Below are positions 62,301 to 64,000 of a stretch of DNA of 64,000 nucleotides, piece by piece (position 1 is the first letter of the stretch; each line of letters starts with the position of its first letter). This DNA is from Branchiostoma lanceolatum (Eukaryota; Chordata; Leptocardii; Amphioxiformes; Branchiostomatidae): assembly GCF_035083965.1 (NCBI RefSeq), contig NC_089726.1, forward strand, positions 16,807,501-16,871,500. The letters are read 5' to 3'. Under the pieces are notes generated by a model that saw only the letters and a list, made by a program, of their open reading frames with translations, was not told where the DNA came from and did no database searches. The position numbers and the translations under genes are program-made.

Positions 62301-62450
62301 ATGTCTAACCTTCATTAACGTCTGTAATTTTACTCATCAGATTTTTGTTGTTACTTCCTGCAGGATCGGTACCTGTTCTGCTCTGGTGCCTACGATGGGA
62401 AAGTCAACCTGTACTCCGCACAGAAGGGGGACCTGCTCCATACATACAAT
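59353..62450 (+). CDS. WD-repeat protein, 5' part (continues beyond the window)
   Basis: Visible coding exons are 59353-59365 (only 13 coding bases, MDTQ plus one base), 59689-59777 and 62364-62450. They give 63 codons in frame. The protein starts MDTQAEAGWMEREGKVQFLR and continues into one canonical WD40 unit: a GSVRGVAFCPR strand, then DRYLFCSGAYDGKVNLYSAQ, with the S/G-x-DG-x-(V/I)-x-L-Y pattern. WD repeats build beta-propellers that scaffold protein complexes; one repeat is not enough to name the family. Both junctions have good GTGAGT or GTAAGG donors. An alternative start is the ATG at 59703 within exon 2. Further exons must lie past 64000, or in 62451-64000, where I found none. Confidence 0.7.
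59540..59680 (-). mobile_element. tRNA-derived SINE-like sequence (minus strand)
   Basis: On the minus strand, AAGTCGCGGGTTCGACTCCC (B box GGGTTCGACTC at 59630-59620) follows a tRNA-like CCCATCCACTGGACTGG. No full cloverleaf was found. It sits in the first intron of the WD-repeat gene and abuts exon 2. Confidence 0.4.
60627..60833. mobile_element. Degenerate foldback element, family B
   Basis: TACTGTAAATTCATTTATTG at the left and AGATTAACAGTA at the right. The interior has GTGAATTCGCAGCAGAGA and ACCGCAAAAATAGAACCACC. A similar, poorer copy spans about 61378-61680. Confidence 0.5.
62203..62284. mobile_element. Small hairpin element
   Basis: GAAATAGTCACTCAAGCAAC, then TGGAT, is mirrored by ATCCAGTTGCTTGAGTAACT, then ATTTT: arms of about 35 bp with a tiny loop. 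It ends about 80 bases upstream of the third WD exon. Confidence 0.8.
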
Positions 62451-62556
62451 GTAAGGCTGTCAGTCATCAACACAAAAGTCACAATCTGCCTATTCTTGGA
62501 TCTTGTTTTGACTGGGTGGGAGAAACTGGCTTCATATGATTCGTAAGAATCCAGGC

Positions 62557-62961
62557 AGGGCTCGAAATTCATTTTTGGGGATAGGTGCACTGGTGCACCT
62601 AACCTAAGAATCTAGGTGCGCAGAAAGGATTTTGGGTGCACAACAGTGAACATAAAATAGAGTAGAATGTCAGTAGAATGTAAATACAAACCTTACTTCC
62701 TTTCTTAAGAACATAATTGTGTATTTCTATAGAGCTAACTTAACATTTTAATCAAGAAAGACAACAAAGGTCATATTGCTTTTTCTGATACATGTACTTC
62801 AATTTCAAGAATATTCAGTATACTAGTGTACAATTTATAATGCTTTTACCCTATAGCCTACAGAAATATCTAAGTGCACTGGTTCACTCACAGTCAAAAA
62901 TTAGGCACATCTCCAACATTGGGTGCACAAAAGTGCACATGCACCTAGTATTTTGAGCCCT
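62557..62961. mobile_element. Inverted-repeat element, AGGGCTCGAAATT type
   Basis: AGGGCTCGAAATTC, then GGTGCACTGGTGCACCTA, at the left is mirrored imperfectly by GTGCACATGCACCTAGTATT, then TTGAGCCCT. CCAGG lies on both flanks. No coding sequence. Confidence 0.7.
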
Positions 62962-63431
62962 TCCAGGTCTAGTTTAGATGTGACCAAAATGTAGATAAAC
63001 AGGCTTTGGCCATGACTTCTCCTATGACCCATATCTGAATTCATACCGAAAGCTGACCCAGATAACATTTTTGGCCTATTTTTAAGTGATAGAACTGGTC
63101 TTGGCTTCTGTCATAGGTGATACCTACAATACATGTAGGTTGTTTGTTTTGTTTCGTAGGTCTACAACCAGTACTGAAGTCAGGGCTGTAGTGCAATGAT
63201 AACTCCGATAGGCATTTGAAGTGTGTGTCAATTGTCAAGTCACTGTCAACCACAACTGGGTACGCCCCCTTCTCACTTGACAGCGTTGGCTGACAAACTG
63301 TCAAGCAACCAAAATCACATTTGTGTGACCCATGATTTCATAATTAGAATGTGATGCACATGAAATTTGTTCTTTATTTTTGAAATTCGTTGAGCAACCT
63401 GTCCAATATTTGGTGGCTCAGAGTTGTTAAG

Positions 63432-63644
63432 TACTGTAAATGCAGAAATGTTCGCGGCGGTTTTATGTTCGTGTTTTTTGCGGCGACCGTTTCACCACGA
63501 ACTTAAAACCACCGCAAACATTTTTTTCCAATAATGTAGCAGTTTTTGACTATAGCGCTGCCGCAAAGTTAAAACCACCGCAAACACTCCATTTTCACCT
63601 TAGCGCGAAATAAAAACCATGCAAACTTAGATGCATTTACAGTA
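63432..63644. mobile_element. Foldback MITE, family A copy 4 (best copy)
   Basis: TACTGTAAATGCAGAAATGT at the left and GATGCATTTACAGTA at the right, with the interior blocks CGCGGCGGTTTTATGTTCG, CACGAACTTAAAACCACCGC and AGTTAAAACCACCGC. This is the most complete copy, so it serves as a reference for the family. Confidence 0.85.
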
Positions 63645-64000
63645 TATGTGCAGAAGTAACACCATTATTACACAGTATCCCAGTTAGCCACACTGTCAGT
63701 TGCATATTCTTGATATGACATATTCTAACATCTTATTACATGGAAGTCGTGAGGAGCATGTCAACCTGGTGTAGAAATCATAGGGTGTCTGACCTTGGAG
63801 ACTGAACTAATGGCTTTTGAAGGTCAAACATCTGCTGCAGTACACTAATTGGCTGTTGATCATTCAGTATCTCACCGAAGTTCACTCCAGACTGTTCCAA
63901 CAGAGAAACCATCTGTGTTTACCATGTATTTCTCTGTTGGTCAAAATATTCCCCCATTTCTGTTTGTATGAAACTACAATATTTACCAAGGAGAAAGGGC

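Larger units (their letters stand above)
62451..64000. other. Intron of the WD-repeat gene; no exon seen
   Basis: Holds the two elements at 62557-62961 and 63432-63644. I see no further WD40-coding segment. Open frames here lack repeat motifs. Confidence 0.5.

Overview
This is nuclear DNA of an animal: genes split into many short exons with GT-AG introns, long AT-rich introns packed with foldback (MITE-like) elements, tRNA-derived SINE-like repeats, and no operons. The gene families and repeat style fit an invertebrate deuterostome, most likely a lancelet (Branchiostoma). That placement is an inference; no search was run. All exon models were read by hand from splice sites and reading phase. 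Layout: (1) 2.5-19.5 kb, plus strand: the 3' part of a receptor protein tyrosine phosphatase of the PTPRG/PTPRZ (R5) type. It has fibronectin III domains, one membrane span, an active D1 domain and a D2 pseudophosphatase in which the catalytic Cys is Asp. Two phase-neutral candidate cassette exons and a triplicated 3' splice site lie inside it. A long 3'UTR follows, to about 23.2 kb. (2) 23.6-24.9 kb, minus strand: a two-exon gene for a 189-residue protein of unknown function, tail-to-tail with the phosphatase. (3) 27.5-29.6 kb, plus strand: an intronless 690-residue LAMP-like lysosomal membrane glycoprotein with three luminal LAMP-type domains instead of two. (4) 29.6-33.4 kb: intergenic, with a CA microsatellite, C-runs and diverged duplicate segments. 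(5) 33.45-48.0 kb, plus strand: a promoter (CCAAT, CRE, TATA) followed by 14 kb without a credible reading frame. It carries about 22 candidate 3' splice sites, nearly all preceded 20-45 nt upstream by a GGGGAGGGG-like run, and ends in a good poly(A) signal. I read it as a multi-exon long non-coding RNA gene; its 3' half contains tandemly duplicated exon-intron units with introns of 88-91 nt. This is the most unusual object in the window. (6) 51.8-58.9 kb, minus strand: a six-exon gene for a 234-residue secreted, Cys-rich, probably GPI-anchored protein of unknown family, with several young foldback transposons in its introns. (7) 58.9-59.35 kb: a probable bidirectional promoter with an ETS motif. 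(8) From 59.35 kb, plus strand: the 5' end of a WD-repeat gene that leaves the window. The genes do not form an evident pathway. The gene pairs are linked by transcription geometry: a convergent pair at 23.2 kb and a divergent pair at 59 kb.
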